Positions 41,742-53,461 of a DNA stretch of 55,941 nt are shown here, in pieces (position 1 is the stretch's first letter; each line of letters starts with the position of its first letter). Source of the DNA: Chara braunii (Eukaryota > Streptophyta > Charophyceae > Charales > Characeae); assembly GCA_003427395.1 (NCBI GenBank), contig BFEA01000007.1, forward strand, positions 7,403,959 through 7,459,899. The letters run 5' to 3'. Below the pieces are notes generated by a model. It saw only the letters and a list, made by a program, of their open reading frames with translations. It was not told where the DNA came from and did not search any database. The position numbers and the translations under genes are program-made.

Positions 41742-44105
41742 TTGAAGGAGAGGATGCCGGCCTGGGCCAAGATGAAGAAGGAGAGCAAAGGACAACTTGT
41801 GTTGGTAGATTTAGAAGTTTTTAGAAACAGAGTAGGGGCCCTTATAGACACAAGGGCTACCTGTAGTTATATCAACAGGAAGGCGCTAAAGAAATTGAGG
41901 CTAGGTTTGAAAGTCCAAAAGTTGGAAGACCCCATAGTCAGTATCCTCGCAGATAACCGCATGATGCGTGTTGAGGATTACGTCGAAGGAGTCCAGGCGT
42001 ATCTGCGCTGAGAGAAAGGTGGCAAAGTGGAGAAAGTTCTCCACTCTCTGACTCTCCTCGTAGAGGACAACCTCCCTTTTAATGTGGTCCTAGGTATGGA
42101 CTGGGGAGAGGCAGCAGGGGCCACACTCCACTTAAGAGAGCATGCGTGTAGGCTCCCTAGTCCATCAGGCGAGGTCAAGACTGCCCGTCTGTTCCATGTG
42201 TCTGGCATAGATAACTCCCTGGCGCATTGCTGTCTCATTGCTCCCGCATTCGCACGATTAGTTAAAAAGGAGCAGTTAGAAGAACAGGTCTTTGTAGCCT
42301 ACGTAAGGCCTGTCACTGAGCCTAGTGAGGAGAGGCCAATGGACCGCACTATTGCCAAGCTGCTGGAAGAGGACTTAGCAGAGCCGCCAACAAGAGTAGT
42401 GTCGCGGCCGATCCAGCACCATATAGAGATAGAGCCTGGCAGTAGGACTCCTAAGGGTGCGATTTACAGGATGTCCCCAAAGGAGTTAGAGGAGTTGCTA
42501 GACGAACTCCTCGAAAAGGGTTGGATTATGCCCAATTCGTCTCCTTTTGGAGCACTAGTTTTGTTTGTCCCCAAAAAGGAGGGAGAGTTGCGTATGTGTA
42601 TAGACTATAGGGGTTGGAACACTATCACAGTGAAGAATGTTGAGCCGCTGCCCAGGATAGACGATCTCTTAGATCGAGTGCAGGGCTGCAGATATTTTTC
42701 GAAGATAGAGTTGAAGTCTGGATATCATCAGATAGAGGTTCACCCTGATGACCAGTACAAGACTGCTTTTCGGACTAGATATGGGCATTATGAGTTCATC
42801 GTGATGCCCTTTGGACTGACCAATGCGCCAGCCATATTCTAGCGATGTATGAATGATGTGTTTAGACCGTGGTTAGATAGATTCGTCGTAGTTTATCTAG
42901 ACGATATATTAGTTTTCAGTAAGACCCTCTAAGAGCATCAGGGTCATTTGAGGCAAGTCTTGGAGAAGTTGAGAGAGATCAACTTCAAGATCAATGCGAA
43001 GAAGTACGAGTGGGCCACGACACACGTCTTGTACTTGGGCCACATCTTAGACGGAGATGGCATTAAGCCTGAGGATAGCAAGATAGCGACGACTAGAGAT
43101 TGGCCGACACCCCGCACGATGACAAAATTGCGATCGTTTCTAGGCCTAGCTAATTATTATAGGAAGTTCGTAAGAAACTTTTCCACTATTGTCGCTCCCC
43201 TTCACAGGTTGCTCGAGAAGGACGCAATCTGGAAGTGGGATAAAAATTGTACATCCGCTCTAAAAAAGTTAAGGCGAGCGTTGATAGAGTATCCTATCCT
43301 CAACGTGGTAGATCCGTCCTTGCCATTTGTCGTCACCATGGACGCAAGTCAGTATGGTATAGGCGCCGTGTTACAGCAAGACAACGACAATGGCTACAGA
43401 CCCGTAGAGTTCATGTCAGCGAGGATGCCTTCAGAGAAAGTGGCTACCTCGACTTATGAGAGAGAACTCTACGCTCTCAGTCAGGCCTTAGAGCACTGGA
43501 AGCATTACCTGCTTGGGAGACACTTCAAAGTTTATTCAGACCACGAGACTCTTAGGTGGCTGAAAACGCAGGCCAAGATGACACCTAAGCTAACTACGTG
43601 GGCCCCTGAGATAGATCAATATGACTTTGAGCTCAAACCAGTCAAGGGCAAGTATAACGTAGTTGCGGATGCTCTAAGTAGGAGATCATATTACTTTGGA
43701 GCTATAGTTCACTATCTGGATATAGGGAGAGACCTGCAAGAGAAAGTAAGGCAGGCGTATGCGCAAGACTCTATTTATAGTGACCTCCTCAAAAAAGTCA
43801 AGGAGGCCCCAAAGACTGAACCAGATTACCGCACTACAGAGGGATTACTGTTTGAGAAGACCAACGTAGTAGACCATTTGTGCGTTCCTAATAGCGAGGA
43901 GATCCGTAGTTTGATCCTAGGGGAATGCCACGACACAGAGGGCCATTTTGGTTGGCAAAAGACTCTAGCCAATCTGATGCAAGCATATACTTGGCCAGGC
44001 ATGAAAGCCGACTGCATAGAGTACATTCGCTGTTGCAAGTCTGTCAGAGGAATAAGACAACTACGTGTCCCCTCTAGGTCTTCTTCGACCCTTGCCCATA
44101 CCTGA
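41742..44105 (+). pseudogene. Element E pol: protease, RT, RNase H, integrase start
   Basis: A single register runs from 41742 to 44105, broken only by TGA 42009-42011, TAG 42841-42843 and TAA 42930-42932. Protease: ALIDTRATCSYI, where the active-site Gly is Arg, then [47 protein letters not shown] (catalytic-block Asp changed to Glu), [10 protein letters not shown] and VVYLDDILVFSK. RNase H: VTMDASQYGIGAVLQQ, SDHETLRW and VADALSRRS. Integrase begins with HDTEGHFGWQK. The stops at 42841 and 42930 sit at likely Gln positions. A shift near 44040 moves the rest of integrase to another frame. Confidence 0.9.
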
Positions 44106-44975
44106 TCAATCTGGCGATTCAGTATCCATCGATTTCATAGATGCTAGTGTCAAGAGTAGGCATGGCAAGAGCCAAGTCATGGTAATAGTGGATAGATTTA
44201 AGAAGCATGTTGTTTCTGTTCCCTTACCCGCAGAAGGCCGTACAGAGTTAGTCATTCAGACGTTTTTTGACTTTTGGGTTAGTGATCACGGGATCCCATT
44301 GTCCATACTGATAGGTACACCCGGTTTACAAGTCAGAACTGGCAAAAGTTAATGAGAGTATACGGCTCAAAGTTGTTGATGTCGTCTGGCCGTCACCCAG
44401 AGACTAACGGTCAGACAGAGCAGATGAATAAGATCCTGCAGCAAGTTCTGCGTATGTAAATTAGACCAGATCAAGTCAACTGGGGCTAGATGTTGCCCAA
44501 GGTAGCCAGTGCATATAACAACAGCGTGCACCTAGCCACCTGTCGTACTCCCAATGAGTTGCATAAGTCCTTTAGACCGCGCATACCATTTGAAGGACTT
44601 AACCGGGACCAGATTCATAGGCTACCGCCCAATACTAGGGAGTTTGCGATACAGCACGAGAAGGAGTTAGCTACCGTTGTCGAAAACCTAAGGAAGGCCC
44701 AACACCGCATGATAGAGCAAGCTAACAAGCACCGTCGCCCGTCACAGGATCAAGTAGGCGACTTAGTCTGGGTCAAGTCCAAAGAGTTTGCTCCTGAGGA
44801 AAACATTTCGCAGAAGTTACTGCCAGCATACAAAGGACCGTGGCCAGTTCTAGAAGTTAAGGGCGGAGAGGATGGACCGTCCTATACGATAGAGATCCCA
44901 ACACACCTTCACACCTACCCTGTGTTCCATGCGTCAAAGTTATTGTCACGTGTCACAAGTCAACAGTTTCCATCA
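44065..44975 (+). pseudogene. Element E pol: integrase core, 5' of the F insertion
   Basis: The first catalytic Asp is in SIDFIDASV (44065-44352). A shift near 44310 leads to DRYTRFTSQNW (second Asp) and HPETNGQTEQ (Glu). TAA and TAG interrupt near 44457 and 44487. The frame at 44490 onward carries SAYNNSVHLAT, the GPY/F-like module (YKGPWPVLEV, PSYTIEIPTHLHTYPVFHASKL) and reaches the ATCA target at 44972-44975, where F begins. All three acidic residues are present. Confidence 0.87.
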
Positions 44976-46252
44976 TGTGATGACCCGTCCAAACATGGAC
45001 TGAAACACAACTAATTTCTGAGTTTTGCCCATAGACTGAATGCCTTGCTGAGTTTCCCGCCTGCTACTAAGTCTGTGTGTGCATGCTTGCTGGACTGCAT
45101 GTCTGTCTGAGTGTTGGTTGGCTTAAGTGTGTGTGTGGCCATGCCTGTCTGAGTGCTGGTTGGCTTGAGTGTGTGTGTGGCCCACAAGGGCACTTGCTCG
45201 TTCATTGGGCCCTCAGGGCCGGTACTTACCTGTGGCCGTGACATTGAGGGATTGCAGCAGGAAAAACACTCAAGTAGCGGGTAGGCTGGTACCGCGCCCT
45301 GAAGAGGTAGATGTGCGGGTACTGGAGGCCGAGCAGAAGAAGACAAAAGTGGCATTTTTAGAGGCCCAGTAGTTGTAGGTTAGGTCTAGGCGGATACCAG
45401 TCCAACCAGTCTGGGTCTAGGGCCTGTACGGGCAATATCAGAGTCTGCAATGATGTTTCCCTCCGAAAGGGAGGAGGTACCGGTTGCTTGGAAGGCCGAG
45501 CGGCCTGGAAGTCACCGCCCGAAGAGGCAAGCAGGCCGCTATATCTCCCAGTCGGGCGAAGAGCCCGTCCTCTTTCTCAGTGTGCAAGTTTGGCGACACG
45601 CTGGTTGGAGCGCCGGTTGGAGCAGCGCTATCCAGGAGCAGGGCTGCTGGGGGAAGGAGAAGGTCACGGAGGAGGAAGAAGGACAGGAAGGGGGAGGAGC
45701 GCCGAGGGCACTTACCTGGCTATGGTGGCAGCCATCTTCATCACCTTGGTGGGCGCTGCAGCAGGGAGTCCCCAATTGGGGAGAGCACACCAAGAAGCTT
45801 CAAGGCAGAGTTGGGCATGGGGGCCTGAGTGAAGCAGCCATAGCTGCTTTCGGTTGTCCTTTGGGCATCTGGGCAAGGCCTAGTAGTCCGCCATAGGCTC
45901 GGCCTATGATGAGGAAGGGAGGAAGAGTCGGCCATGGCTATGGTGGACCTCAAGTGATGCCGGCAGTAGAAGAGGAACTCGGACATTGATTCTGGATCAA
46001 CCATTCAACACTGTATTATTATTTCTTGTATGAATAAGAGAAGCGGGAGATAAGGAGGAGGAGATTGTTGGGCGAAGAAGAAGAGCCTTGTCATTTGTCT
46101 ATGCTGGTGTACATCATCTTCTTCTTCTTTCTTACTTCTTCTTCTTCGTCTAATCCTCTCTCTCCTCTCAAGTTCATTCATTTCTTTCTGCAATTGGACG
46201 GCATTGTACTATCTGATGGATGTGTATCTCGAAATTGGTCAGGATCATAACA
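44976..46252 (+). repeat. Element F 5' LTR
   Basis: 1,277 bp, matching 53462-54741. It contains an imperfect tandem repeat of about 41 bp (GTGCTGGTTGGCTTGAGTGTG-like units at 45090-45183), a GCAGCCATAGC motif (45834-45844) and CTT-rich runs near 46115-46150. No strong TATA box is obvious; a TATTATTATT stretch near 46014 is the best candidate. Confidence 0.93.
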
Positions 46253-46253
46253 T

Positions 46254-46265
46254 TGGTATCGGAGC
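46254..46265 (+). other. Element F primer binding site
   Basis: TGGTATCGGAGC, one base after the LTR end, matches the initiator tRNA-Met PBS TGGTATCAGAGC at 11 of 12 positions. Confidence 0.9.
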
Positions 46266-47792
46266 AGATTCTACTTGCTGGTGAGAGTTGACTTTGCTGC
46301 CCTAACCCTCACCTAAGTGGTTGAGGGCAACACTTAGGGTTAGGGTTGGATGAAAGGGAAGTGGGGCAGCGTGGTTAAGGGAAGCTGCCCCCACCTGGTT
46401 AGGTCATGTGGGGTCAACATTGAACCTAACCAGGTTGCTTGAGAGTGAGATTAGGGTGGCGAGACATTTCGAGGAGACTTCATGCGGCAATTTGAGAGAG
46501 GGGATAGTGAGGGGCACTCGCACCTGGAATCTGATTCAAGGGAGACACTTGGCAACTTAAGGGCTGCCCTCAAGGAGGCGAGCTTGAGGGTCATCGGCCA
46601 CTCAACATCTACGGAATGCAAGTTGCTACTTTGTTCTTCAGCATCGACGGGGGATCCGGCGTTGCACTTCGGTGTTGAAGTCAGACCCTCCTAGGAGATA
46701 GGACACTAGTGTAGGGGTAGCGTTAGAGGGGTCACGAGGATCACATGAGAGGGGGGTGAGTTCTATCCATCTCGAAGCTCAAGGCCACTCAGGTAAGTGT
46801 CGTGCACCTACGGGATGCCCATGTGTGCGTGCATGGTATGGTTTGTCCTGCTGGGGTTACTCTGGGTTTCTTCTCCTACCTCTGTGGTCTTGATTGTGTG
46901 ATTGAATCTGTGTGATCTACCTACTTACCGGATGGATGGAAAATGAAGTATCTTGATCCGAATGCCGAGTCTTTCTACTGTGCTTTGACTTTTCATCTCT
47001 GAACGGTTGTAGTCTGTAGGTTCTGCCGGAAGTTGAAATTTCGTTTTTCGGTGCGGTAGAAATTGAACTGAGTCCATGTGGGACTCCTCTTGGTTGGGAC
47101 CTGGTCGCGGCCTACGTGGGACCTCTGGAACCCAGTGGGACTGGGCCCAAACAAGAAGAGCCCTTTGGACGCAAATCTGTTTGGCATTTGTCCATTGTCT
47201 TCCTGACTGAGATCCAGAGTTTTATTCTTGTTGGTTAGGACACCCACTGCCGAGGGGATCTCGGCTGAGACGTTTCGCATGCTTTTGGTTGCACCATCCG
47301 TGGCTTGACTCGCACCCTGTACACCAGTCAATTCTCCATTGTTGCATTTAGTCACTCGTTATCTGATTTGCCGCACGGTCACGGAGCTGGTCATACTGGA
47401 CTCGAGAGGACATCGTATGCAGTCTAATCAGACTGGGTCGCTGGATTAGACCTCTCATGTGAATTTGTTTGCTTTTCTTTGGTTTGCTGCTCTCTAAGTC
47501 CAAATGAAATGCCGCTCTGGCTAGGAGTTCTACCTTCTCTTCTCTGAGTTTTTCAATATGTTTCTCTGAGTTCATTTTCGATGCCCGTGGAGACTCGCAA
47601 CCAGAAAGAAGAGAGAGAGAGAGGAGGGAGAGAGAAAAGGAAGAGAGGGAAAGTGACCGTCTGGGGTGGGCAAGGACTGGGAAACGGAGTGTTCGTCCAA
47701 GCGAAAAGGGGAGTGCACCTCTTGAGAGTCTGATTGATTCTTTTGTTGATTGGCGTCTCTACGGTCCACCTGCCAACGACAACGGTCCAAAA
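46266..47792 (+). other. Element F leader
   Basis: About 1.5 kb between PBS and gag ATG. Purine-rich (GAGAGA) near 47610-47650. No conserved frame, RNA gene or motif array was recognised. Confidence 0.65.
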
Positions 47793-49395
47793 ATGGCCCA
47801 GCCACGGCTAACCTCAGTCCAGTGGAAGACCCTGTTAGATGCAGCCAGCGATGCAGAGAAACCATATATGCAAGCACTCCTAGATAGTGCCATCAAAAGG
47901 GAACAAGAGACGGAGAAGGAGAGGAAGGAATTGCTGCTGAAAAGTCAGGAGGCCATCTTGGAAACTGTCCCCTCGCTGACCAAAGAGCAATGTGGGGAAC
48001 AGCTGCAGTCCATACTCACCGCTATCGTCAAAGTCCGGAGCCTTGAAGATCATACCACTCAGATCACCGACGTCTTCGCAAAGTTGGGGACACTTCAGGA
48101 GGATCTGGCTGAGATGACCAACAAGTACCGTGACTTGATGGTAGAGATTGTTGCGCTGCGACAAAACCAAGTGGCCAATCCTCTTCCTCTGCCCCCTGGT
48201 TCCGGAGCTGCAATTGTAACTAACATTGCCCTTCTTATCGTATCTTCTTCTACTTCTTCCTTGAGTGTGATGGCAAACCCCTTGGGGCCTGCAACATGTG
48301 CAGATTCCACTGTTGTTGTAGCAAGCAACGAGGCAGGAAATTCTGCAACTGTTGCAGCCCTAAGATATGAACCAGCAGGTGCTGGTCCCAGCTACGCCGG
48401 TCCCTATGTGGATCGAAAGGCGGTGCAAATACCGTCTACGTATGACGGCAAAAAAAACGTTAAATCCTGGATCAGCTCCATGAGGGCATACTTTTGAGGT
48501 TCTGGGGACTCGACCTGAGACCCAGTCCGTGATCATGGGAATGAATGCCGAGCCTGTTGTGCAGGGCTTCCTAGAAGTCCAAGTTATGCGAGTTGGGGTT
48601 CCAAAGATAGAACTAACAAAGTGGCTTAAGGCCACCCCGGTTGCCTCCCTTGAGGAACTCCTCGTTGCGCAATACATGGATCCACACGCTGCAGCAAGGG
48701 CAAGAAGCGAACTTGACACAATCAAACGCAGCAAGTGAACGGGCTCCATGAAAAACCTCCAGACTTACCTCAACAAGATGTTTGCTACACCCGGATTAGA
48801 ACTGACTGATCAATCTTGCTTGGATGTGGTCAAAGGTGCGGTTCCCATCAGTTTCAAAAATTGCCTAGGCAAGGACTTCATTGGGTACATTGACTGGTTC
48901 ACTCTGGTGAAGGACATAGTCAATCTCGAGGCAATAGACCTCTTCTCCACAGCAGGCAGCAAAAAACCCATGGGCGGCAAGCGGTTCAAAGGCAGCAGCC
49001 GTTTTGTTGAGCATGACCTGTTGGAGGCTGAAGAGGAGGCCGATGCAAATGACCCCACTCTTGGTGACAACCAAGAACAGGACACTGATACAGCCTGTTC
49101 GTCAGCCCATGAGTCTAATGTAAACCAAGAAGAGGAAAAATTTACTGCCTTTAAAAAGACTGCCAACGCAAAGGGACCGAATCGGAATGCAAGGAAGAAA
49201 TATGTCCAACTTCCCAAGGGAGTCAAGATCCCAGCAAAACCGGAGGATGCGGCCACTAAACCATGGGTCGATCTCCGGATCACTGAAAATGATTGGCGGG
49301 GTAGACTCAAGAAGGGGGTATGCCTGCATTGCCAAAAACCGAGCCATAAGGTACAGGATTGCTATGGGCTGCAGGGAAACCAGACCCGGACGTAG
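47793..49395 (+). pseudogene. Element F gag
   Basis: ATG 47793 in a good context (AAAATGGCC). The N-terminal frame (47793-48497) has a long charged coiled-coil-like stretch (KREQETEKERKELLLK) and a low-complexity Ser/Ala region. A one-base insertion near 48495 shifts the frame. The next frame (48529-49395) has capsid sequence, one TGA at a likely Trp codon (48736-48738), an acidic linker and the knuckle CLHCQKPSHKVQDC, a perfect CX2CX4HX4C at 49321-49362. Gag ends at TAG 49393-49395, four codons after the GGGAAAC heptamer. Confidence 0.88.
49374..49380 (+). promoter_or_regulatory. Candidate -1 ribosomal frameshift site, element F
   Basis: CAG GGA AAC in the gag frame gives heptamer G GGA AAC (X XXY YYZ). 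The gag TAG follows after four codons. Reading -1 from here gives GGG AAA CCA GAC and continues openly into the protease frame (to 50009). The heptamer and its distance to the stop are the same as in family 1, although the flanking sequences differ. Confidence 0.68.
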
Positions 49396-50009
49396 AGTCG
49401 ATTTCAGCACACTCTGCAGCAAGGGAGACTGAATTTGATGCAAATCAGCAATCCTCCCTTGAAGCCCAGTCATCTGCTGAAGCCAAGGCTGAAGTGTGTA
49501 ATGTTTTGTATGTCGAGCCTTGGGAGGAGTCTGGGACGATCGACTTCCACTACCACTTGGAGCATTGGACGGAGATGAAACAGCAGCGTGTCCAAGGGAC
49601 AGTGAAGTTGATCTTCTTCAAACTTCTCATAAACCACCGCTATCTCCGTGTCTTGATTGACTGTGGTGCTACTGCTAACTTTATGTCACCACATCGGATA
49701 CGCAAAGTGGGCTTGGGAATGAAAGAAGTGGCCTTGCAGAACCCTTGCCGAACCCAAGTTGGCAACAAAGAAGTTGTCTCTTCTACGCATGCAGTCAAAG
49801 GTGTGCGCGCTACCATTGAAAAGGACATAACTGTCACCCACGCGTTGAACTTCTATGTCCTTGACAAATGCCCCTTCGACGCTGTCCTTGGCTTGGGCTG
49901 GCTGCAGTCCCAATGCGAATGGACCAAGTGGACGAAGTCACTTTTCATGGTCAAAGATGCTCAAGGGAACGAGCTCCCCGTCCTCCTAGATGAGAAGCAC
50001 GAGTCCTAG
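49381..50009 (+). pseudogene. Element F pol: protease
   Basis: Frame -1 relative to gag. Retropepsin active site LIDCGATANFMS and the second block DAVLGLGWLQSQ are both present, so the fold looks complete, with DCG in place of DSG or DTG. The frame ends at TAG after KHES; one lost base there puts the RT frame (from 50009) out of register. Confidence 0.87.
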
Positions 50010-51142
50010 TGACTTTTCTGAATGCTATGAAGTTCTGCAAGAAATGGCGCAAGCACAAAGAGGACGAACAGTTGTATGTTGCCTTTGTTCGTCCTACCCA
50101 TGTGCCATCTACTTTTGCGGTTAATTCCACTACTACGTCAGCTAGTGATTCTACTACTAGTTCTTCTACTTCTAGCACCTCTACTTTTCTACCTTCTACT
50201 AGTCCAAATGATCCTACTTCAGATTCGGTCGCCTCTATTCGCGACCTACGACCTAATCTAGGTGATCCCTTTGCTAATCCTCCACCCCGACCGGTTCCAC
50301 CAAACATCCAAAACCTACTCGATCGGTTTCCAGAAGTTCTGGCCGAGCTATGTGGAGTCCCTACACGATCGGTCCGACACACCATCGAGTTGGTAGAGGG
50401 TGTTGTTCCTCCAAAGGGCTGCGTGTACCGAATGGGACCCAGCGAGTTGGAAGAACTCCGGCGACAGATTGACGAAATGATTGAAAAACGGTGGATCAAG
50501 CCTAGTGAGTCTGAATTTGGTGCTCCTGTCTTCTTTGTTCCAAAGAAAGGAGGCAAGCTCCGCATGTGTATTGACTATCGCGGTCTAAACCGCATCACAA
50601 GAAAGAACGCCTATCCATTGCCCCGCATAGATGACTTGCTTGATGCTACAGGTGGGTGCAAGGTCTTTTCCAAGATCGATCTCAAGTCTGGCTACCACCA
50701 GATTGAAGTCGGTTCTGCGGACCAGCACAAGACTGCGTTCAAAACATGTGATGGGCTTTACGGGTTTACCGTAATGCCCTTCGGTCTCACGAACGCACCG
50801 GCCACCTTCCAAAGCCTCATGGACAAGGTCCTCCGTGAACAGATTGGCCGGTTCGTGGTGGTATACCTCGATGATATACTAATCTTCAGCAAACCCATGG
50901 AGGAACACCTCAAGCACCTTGAGGCAGTGCTCACTATCCTCAAGAAGACGCAACTCCATCTCAACCTTGAGAAATCTGAGTTTGGGAAGGATAGCGGCAT
51001 CTATCTTAGGTGTCGGTTATCTGCTGCAGGCCTAGAGCCTGAGGCAACCAAGGTTGAAGTCATACGCAATTGGCCTCAACCCGCGAACATCCGCGAACTG
51101 CGCTCTTTCCTTGGTCTCGCATCTCAACCTAGAGAAATCTGA
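50009..51142 (+). pseudogene. Element F pol: reverse transcriptase
   Basis: Begins in register with LVTFLNAMKFCKK, then an unusual Ser/Thr-rich linker of about 40 residues (50115-50230). RT motifs follow: [47 protein letters not shown] and VVYLDDILIFSK, all with catalytic residues. The frame then runs into a 163-bp tandem duplication (50969-51131 and 51132-51294) of the RT/RNase H connection, which shifts the frame; the first copy reads LRCRLSAAG and the second LGRQLSAAG. Confidence 0.9.
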
Positions 51143-51302
51143 GTTTGGGAAGGATAGCGGCATCTATCTTGGGCGTCAGTTGTCCGCTGCAGGCCTAGAG
51201 CCTGAGGCAACCAAGGTTGAAGTCATACGCAATTGGCCTTAGCCCACGAACATCCGCGAACTGCGCTCTTTCCTTGGTCTCGCATCATACTACCGAAAGT
51301 TT

Positions 51303-53306
51303 GTGCCACGCTTCTCTATTGTTGCTCGCCCCTTGTCCCGGTTAACAAGTAAGAATGTTCCCTACTCTTGGGACACCGCATGCAAGGACGCCTTTCGAGC
51401 TTTGAAAGAAGCCTTGGTAAGTTACCCAGTACTCCGCATTGCAGATCCCAAACTAACATTCGTAGTTACTACGGATGCAAGTCAGTATGGAATCGGCGCA
51501 GTGCTGCAGCAAGATGACGGCGATGGCTTGCGGCCGCTTGAATATTACAGCAAACGCATGCCCAACGAAAAGGTAGCCACTTCCACCTACATGCGCGAGC
51601 TCTATGCTTTGCGTATGGCTTTGGACCATTGGAAGCACTATCTCTTGGGACGCCACTTCAAAGTGTTCACAGATCACGAGACTCTGAAGTGGATTAAAAA
51701 ACAAACTACCCTGCCCCCTACATTACTTCACTGGTTCCATGAAATTGACATCTACGACTTCGAACTAAGGCACAAAAAGGGTTGTTATAACCGAGTAGCT
51801 GATGCTTTGTCTCGCCACCCTGAGTACATGACTTGCCTTGTGAAATCCTACGACCTCCGGAAAAAACTGAAGTAGGAGCTCGTAGAGCATACAACCAAGG
51901 ATCCGGAACTTAGTCCCATCCTTGAGCGGTTGCGGGCTGATCCTAGTAGTTAGCCTGATTTTCATGAATATGGAGGAATGATTTTTCGTCGCTACGGGAA
52001 CCACGACCGCTTGTGTGTGCCCAACCATGAGCCTCTCTGCACGCACTTTTTGGATTTGGCTCATGGCCGGAGTGGACACTTCGGCATGGCAAAGATGTAC
52101 GCAAATCTATTGAGACAGTTTGATTCGCCTGGCATGAAAGGGACTGCTGAAAAGTTTGTGGTTGAATGTCAAGTTCGTCAACAAATCAAACCATGCAAAC
52201 AAAAGCCCATGGGGCTACTCACACCCCTTCCCATTCCCGAAGGTCCCGGGGAGTCTGTCTCCATCGACTTCACCGACTTGGGAAAGGTAAGTAAGAACGA
52301 CTACTCACAAGTCATGGTGATTGTTGACCGATTCTCTAAGTTCCTTAATCTGATTCCTTTGCCACCTCATGCTCCAACAGAACTACTGATCCGTGAGTTC
52401 CAATAGAAGTACATTCTGCAGTTCGGAACCCCGACGACTCTTGTGAGCGATCGGGATCCGCGCTTCATTAGTACTGAATGGAGGGACTTCACGTCTCAAC
52501 TAGGGATCAGACTGTGTATGACATCTGGCCGACACTTCTAAGCCAATGGTTTGGCTGAGGAGATCAACCAGACTGTGTTTCAACTTCTCCACGCCTTGAT
52601 TATTCCGAATCAGGAAACATGGGATGAACAACTGTATTCTGTCAAGGGGTTGTACAACAACTCCGTCCATTCTGCCACCGACATGACACCCAACATGTTG
52701 CGTTACGGTTGGCAGATCCGTAATCTGCTCTCCTACCTATTCCCTGAACAGCCAGCTGGCTTAACACCCGGCAAGCCTGGGTTCAGGGCCAAGTATGATC
52801 ACTTGCTCAAAGTTGCCATTGCAGCAATGACCAAGCGACATCACGCCATGATCCATCATGCAAACAAGAGGCGCCGACCGTTCGATATTCAGGTAGGGAG
52901 CTATGCCTGGGTCAAGATGTCTGAATTTTCAGAAGAAGAGGGAGTCTCTCGCAAACTTCTCCGACTCTACTATGGTCCGTGCGAAGTTTTGGATGTGATT
53001 GGCGAAGATCACTTTGGCCCTTCGTACGTAGTTGATGTGCCAGCCCATCTGCGCACATACCCCGTGTTCCACGCATCAAAACTGTACCTCCACCGTGACG
53101 CTAAGGCGTTCGATTATCGCGAAGACATGATCCCTCGTGCAATCAAAGGTGGGTATGAGATAGACATAATTAAACAGCACGTAGGGAAGGGACGCAACAG
53201 ATAGTACCAAGTTCACTTCATGTATCACCCGTTGGAAGATCTATACTGGATTTCCAAACAGGAATTGCTACGCAGCGCACCACACGTTGTTAAAGCCTAC
53301 GAGTGA
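51303..53306 (+). pseudogene. Element F pol: RNase H, integrase and tail
   Basis: One continuous register of 668 codons ending in TGA (53304-53306), interrupted only by TAG 51873, TAG 51951, TAG 52404, TAA 52539 and TAG 53202, all at positions where Gln fits. RNase H: VTTDASQYGIGAVLQQ, TDHETLKW and VADALSRHPE. Integrase: HGRSGHFG; the second Cys of the CC pair is Arg (CQVR); catalytic acids in SIDFTD, VSDRDPRF and the Glu of NGLAEE. GPY/F-like module (YYGPCEVLDVIG, PSYVVDVPAHL, PVFHASKL) and a chromodomain-like tail with YWISKQELL follow. Confidence 0.9.
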
Positions 53307-53442
53307 CAAATCGCAGCTAACGCTACTCCTAAGATCTCCGCAAGGCTCACTGCGACAGAGTATTCTAGGAACCTCTTTGCCTTGCTGGCTTACGATGCGT
53401 TTGTCGAGGACTCGGAATGAGTTACTCACTCGAAGGGACCTC

Positions 53443-53461
53443 GCTCTTGAGGGGGGGGTAA
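53443..53461 (+). other. Element F polypurine tract
   Basis: CTTGAGGGGGGGGTAA directly before the 3' LTR TG, a G-rich plus-strand primer. Confidence 0.85.

Noticed and set aside
46993-47575. Minus-strand frames in the F leader as genes
   Set aside because: No motif, no homologous frame in another copy within the window, and they run antisense to the element.
51303-53306. Non-standard nuclear code as the firm explanation for UAR codons
   Set aside because: TAG also replaces Trp (33055, and the D integrase stop near 22706) and Glu codons, and other copies are clearly decayed; deamination is simpler. Kept only as a testable alternative.
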